NCBI GenBank assembly: GCA_028565635.1 | Contig: JAOXYB010053724.1 | Location: forward strand, 1 to 10,106 | DNA from: Phoronis ovalis | Taxonomy: Eukaryota > Phoronida > Phoronidae | Reading direction: 5' to 3' | Length of the DNA: 10,106 nucleotides | Part shown: positions 8,164-10,106 of the stretch, piece after piece | Position numbering within the stretch: the first letter of the stretch is position 1 | Layout of the letters: every line of letters begins with the position of its first letter | Position numbers and translations under genes: made by a program | Notes under the pieces: model-generated | Database searches by the model: none | Seen by the model: only the letters and a program-made list of their open reading frames with translations | What the model was told of the DNA's origin: nothing

Positions 8164-8260
8164 AAAGGTAGCTACATATCTTCCTTGCGATCTGAAAGAT
8201 TATTGCACAAGTGTTGGTGCCTTTGGAATGTTACCAGAAAACCAACGGAAGTATGATTGA
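8164..8260 (+). other. Weak candidate terminal exon, plus strand
   Basis: A long T run followed by ATAG resembles a splice acceptor. The next 32 codons are open and of balanced composition (KVATYLPCDLKDYC, then VGAFGMLPENQRKYD, stop at 8258-8260). I recognise no family. It could be a lost exon of the plus-strand integrase-related gene, part of an unseen gene, or chance. No donor or partner exon was found. Confidence 0.22.
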
Positions 8261-9309
8261 GTATCATCAATGAACAGTATTTTTGCTTTTACTGTGACAG
8301 TCATGGACAAAAGGAAACAGCTAACATATTACAAGTATTGTGACAGAGGAGAATGATAAAATGCATGACATTAACCGTGCATGGATATTGTACTGTTAAA
8401 ATTGACATTAGACCGTTGCCACAATTCTCCAGCAAGAATATATATTGCAGATTAAACTTTTTCTCCAGTAGTTCCGTATGACAGGTCGTTTCAATGACGC
8501 ACGTATCAGTTCTTGATTACTTTTCTAACCGCGCGTGTCATGGAAGCGTTGCGTACAAACGCGTAAAAACAAAACGCAGGAATGTGCCAACTTTTTAGAT
8601 GCGATGCATGCAGAAGAGTTAGCCAGACTCACACTTTCCCCGATTACATAATTTAAAACTATTTGAATTATTCCGAAATTCCAGACCATCGAACAACAGC
8701 TTTTAAGTTCACAAATTGAAATAATAATTACTCCTCAAGACCTTTCGAACCGTGTCTTTTCGAAGTTAACTTTTCGATACCTTTCTAGAATAACAGTAAG
8801 CATAGAAAGTGTTAAGTTCCTAAACCCAATTTACTATTTTTGTTACATAATTCTGGCTGATTTGTTATAAATGTATGAACATGCTTCCCCAAATCAATAT
8901 TCCACAATGAAGTTCAGTAACTGTTACATTTAATTCTTAAAATGTTGCCGTGTGAGAGAAAATAGCAAGAGTAGCTGACTGTAATAAACAAACGTTCCAC
9001 TAGATGACGCTTTCCTTACTGTAATGGTAGATAGCGGTCGTTTGAATTGACAGAAATTACATGCCGTTACAATTTGTACAATTACCAAAAATCAAATTGC
9101 TGAAAACAGGTTACTTTCCAAAAACTTTCACAGAGTTATTTTTCTCACAACAAATTGTATATATTAACCATCATATGCTTAGCATCGTTGGGTACATATT
9201 ACGGCATTTGATGCTTTCCACAGATATGGTTTTGAGAGCTTCAAACTCACACCAAAATGATTAAGTGTCCTCGCGGACTAGTCGGGGGATTAGTTAGCGT
9301 AAGTCTTAC
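8261..9309. other. Intronic stretch with a possible arm of an inverted repeat
   Basis: No gene is supported. The part at 8528-8600 is unusually rich in CG dinucleotides (CGCGCG, ACGCGT, AACGC). GTGCCAACTTTTT at 8584-8596 and AACTTTTCGATACCTT at 8768-8783 are reverse complements of pieces of 1808-1847. The open frame at 9061-9264 has no motif and is probably chance. The donor of the minus-strand MGNC exon lies at the right edge. Confidence 0.45.
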
Positions 9310-9559
9310 CTTCATCTTCCCTGTGTTCATAGTGTTTGCTATCTTTCTTGACGTTTAAAGCTTCTCCATCGCTAGAATGATCTGCTTGTCTATTAGTATT
9401 AGCTGCATTCTGGTTTTTATATTGACATTCTTTGTTACTCCCTTCATTTTTGCCACTTCCTGTGTTCTGTTGAAATATGCCTTCTCTCGGGTATATACAT
9501 GTAACTGTAGCTGCTGTGTTAGGAGAAAATGAATTGCTACGTTTGAAACAATTCCCCAT
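9310..9559 (-). CDS. First coding exon with a MGNC lipidation signal, probably the 5' end of the nucleotidyltransferase-TPR gene
   Basis: The minus-strand ATG at 9559 is the first in its frame after an in-frame stop at 9595-9593. Its context is strong (G at -3, G at +4). The product begins MGNCFKRSNS: Gly2 is a candidate N-myristoylation site and Cys4 a candidate palmitoylation site, as in SH4-type membrane anchors. The rest of the 83 codons is polar, rich in N, Q, K, E, D and H, and probably disordered, with no recognisable fold. The exon ends at GATGAAG|GTAAGACT, a consensus donor, in phase 1. The acceptor at 1736 is also phase 1, so this exon joins in frame to the nucleotidyltransferase-TPR exon 7.57 kb away. 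I infer one gene encoding a membrane-attached enzyme. RNF11 also starts MGNC, but the residues after it do not match. Other downstream exons, inside or outside the window, cannot be excluded. Confidence 0.72.
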
Positions 9560-9908
9560 GACCAACAAAGTTGTGTTGTGGAATCCAGCGATCTAATACG
9601 ACACAAGTTTTTAAACATTAAGAAATTGATTTAAAATAAGAACCTGTCCTGATTTCTGTAGCCCTTCGCTCTAGTAGCTAACTGTTTCTCTTTCTATCAG
9701 TGAAATAAATTTCTGCGGCTGAAGCTACTTCTCCGGATAACGGATGTCTTTGTAAATGCAACGACCTCTTGAATACAAGGTCTTAATTTATTTGTAGCAT
9801 GCCACCCGGTATTATCGGAGTTGGAACGTCATGACGATGCAGATTCACATGATGTAATATTAACATCCTATTTATTTTTCTGACATCGTCGTGTCACTCT
9901 ATATTCAT
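9560..9908. other. Region upstream of the MGNC exon (5' UTR or promoter side)
   Basis: On the minus strand this lies directly upstream of the ATG at 9559, so it should hold the 5' UTR and promoter, or an upstream noncoding exon. I see no convincing TATA box or CpG island. A 10-bp palindrome, CGTCATGACG, lies near 9828-9837 and resembles a CREB/ATF-type site, although that is only a sequence resemblance. Confidence 0.35.
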
Positions 9909-10106
9909 AAACCACTGACCCGGCACTATCGTTGTCTAGGTTACTGTATATACATACGGATTTAGAGCAATGTCAGATGTTCTTAAACCACTGACCCGGC
10001 ACTATCGTTGTCTAGGTTACTGTATATAAATACGGATTTAGAGCAATGTCAGATGTTCTTAAACCACTGACCCGGCACTATCGTTGTCTAGGTTACTGTA
10101 TATAAA
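9909..10106. repeat. 76-bp tandem satellite, running off the window
   Basis: Copies start at 9909, 9985 and 10061 with AAACCACTGACCCGGCACTA, giving an exact 76-base period and 2.6 copies in the window. The two complete copies differ at about one base (TATACATAC versus TATAAATAC). The near-identity indicates recent amplification or homogenisation. The array begins about 350 bases upstream of the MGNC exon start. Confidence 0.97.

Larger units (their letters stand above)
1736..9309 (-). other. Inferred 7,574-bp intron between the MGNC exon and the nucleotidyltransferase-TPR exon
   Basis: The donor on the minus strand is GAAG|GTAAGAC at 9310/9309. The acceptor is ATTTTACTATTACAG|AAAAG at 1736/1735, with CTAAT, a plausible branch point, roughly 40 bases upstream. 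Both flanking exons are phase 1, and the split codon becomes G|AA. The sequence between is almost entirely repeats, AT-rich DNA and an integrase pseudogene on the opposite strand, as expected for a large intron that has collected mobile DNA. The join is inferred; no transcript was available. Confidence 0.6.

Noticed and set aside
9310-9559. RNF11 first exon
   Set aside because: Only the MGNC start matches. The following residues lack the acidic stretch and PPPY motif known in that family.
9355-9618. Second minus-strand frame overlapping the MGNC exon
   Set aside because: It is a different frame over the same bases, with no domain and no strong start context. The MGNC frame has a consensus donor and a lipidation motif.

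Overview
The window looks like nuclear DNA of an animal, most likely an invertebrate. It is AT-rich, its exons have GT-AG boundaries, and it contains a multi-exon integrase relic, minisatellites, a microsatellite and several degenerate interspersed repeats. No bacterial operon layout or ribosome binding site pattern is visible. I cannot name the species or phylum.

The main result is a gene model covering almost the whole window on the minus strand. A short first exon (9559 to 9310) begins with ATG in a good Kozak context and encodes an N-terminus starting MGNC, a signal for N-myristoylation plus palmitoylation. It ends at a consensus donor in phase 1. The next plausible exon is very long (1735 down to base 1, continuing outside the window). 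It begins after a good acceptor that is also phase 1, so the frames join exactly. This exon encodes a pol-beta-like nucleotidyltransferase domain of the DUF294/GlnD-like kind, a conserved segment ending in PWACKTP, a helical linker, and the first tetratricopeptide repeats. The inferred product is a membrane-anchored nucleotidyltransferase-TPR protein of unknown function. The join is inferred. If it is wrong, the nucleotidyltransferase gene would start at the ATG at 1772 and the MGNC exon would belong to another gene.

The 7.57-kb intron between the two exons (1736-9309) is filled with repeats. From left to right these are: an 18-bp tandem duplication (1811-1846); a dispersed direct repeat pair (2157-2310 and 2526-2698); hairpins and a 29-bp minisatellite (3268-3531); a hammerhead-ribozyme-like motif on the minus strand inside a 15-bp inverted repeat (3619-3731); a TATTC microsatellite (4181-4225); a plus-strand, intron-containing integrase pseudogene of the GIN1/Ginger/gypsy type (about 4281-6039); a degenerate array of about 280-bp units (6057-7315); and mostly featureless AT-rich DNA with one weak exon candidate (8164-8260). 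Upstream of the first exon a 76-bp satellite begins at 9909 and runs off the right edge.

The integrase relic is broken: the catalytic core is missing, and there is a probable 1-base frameshift and an in-frame stop. Most of its splice sites still look intact.
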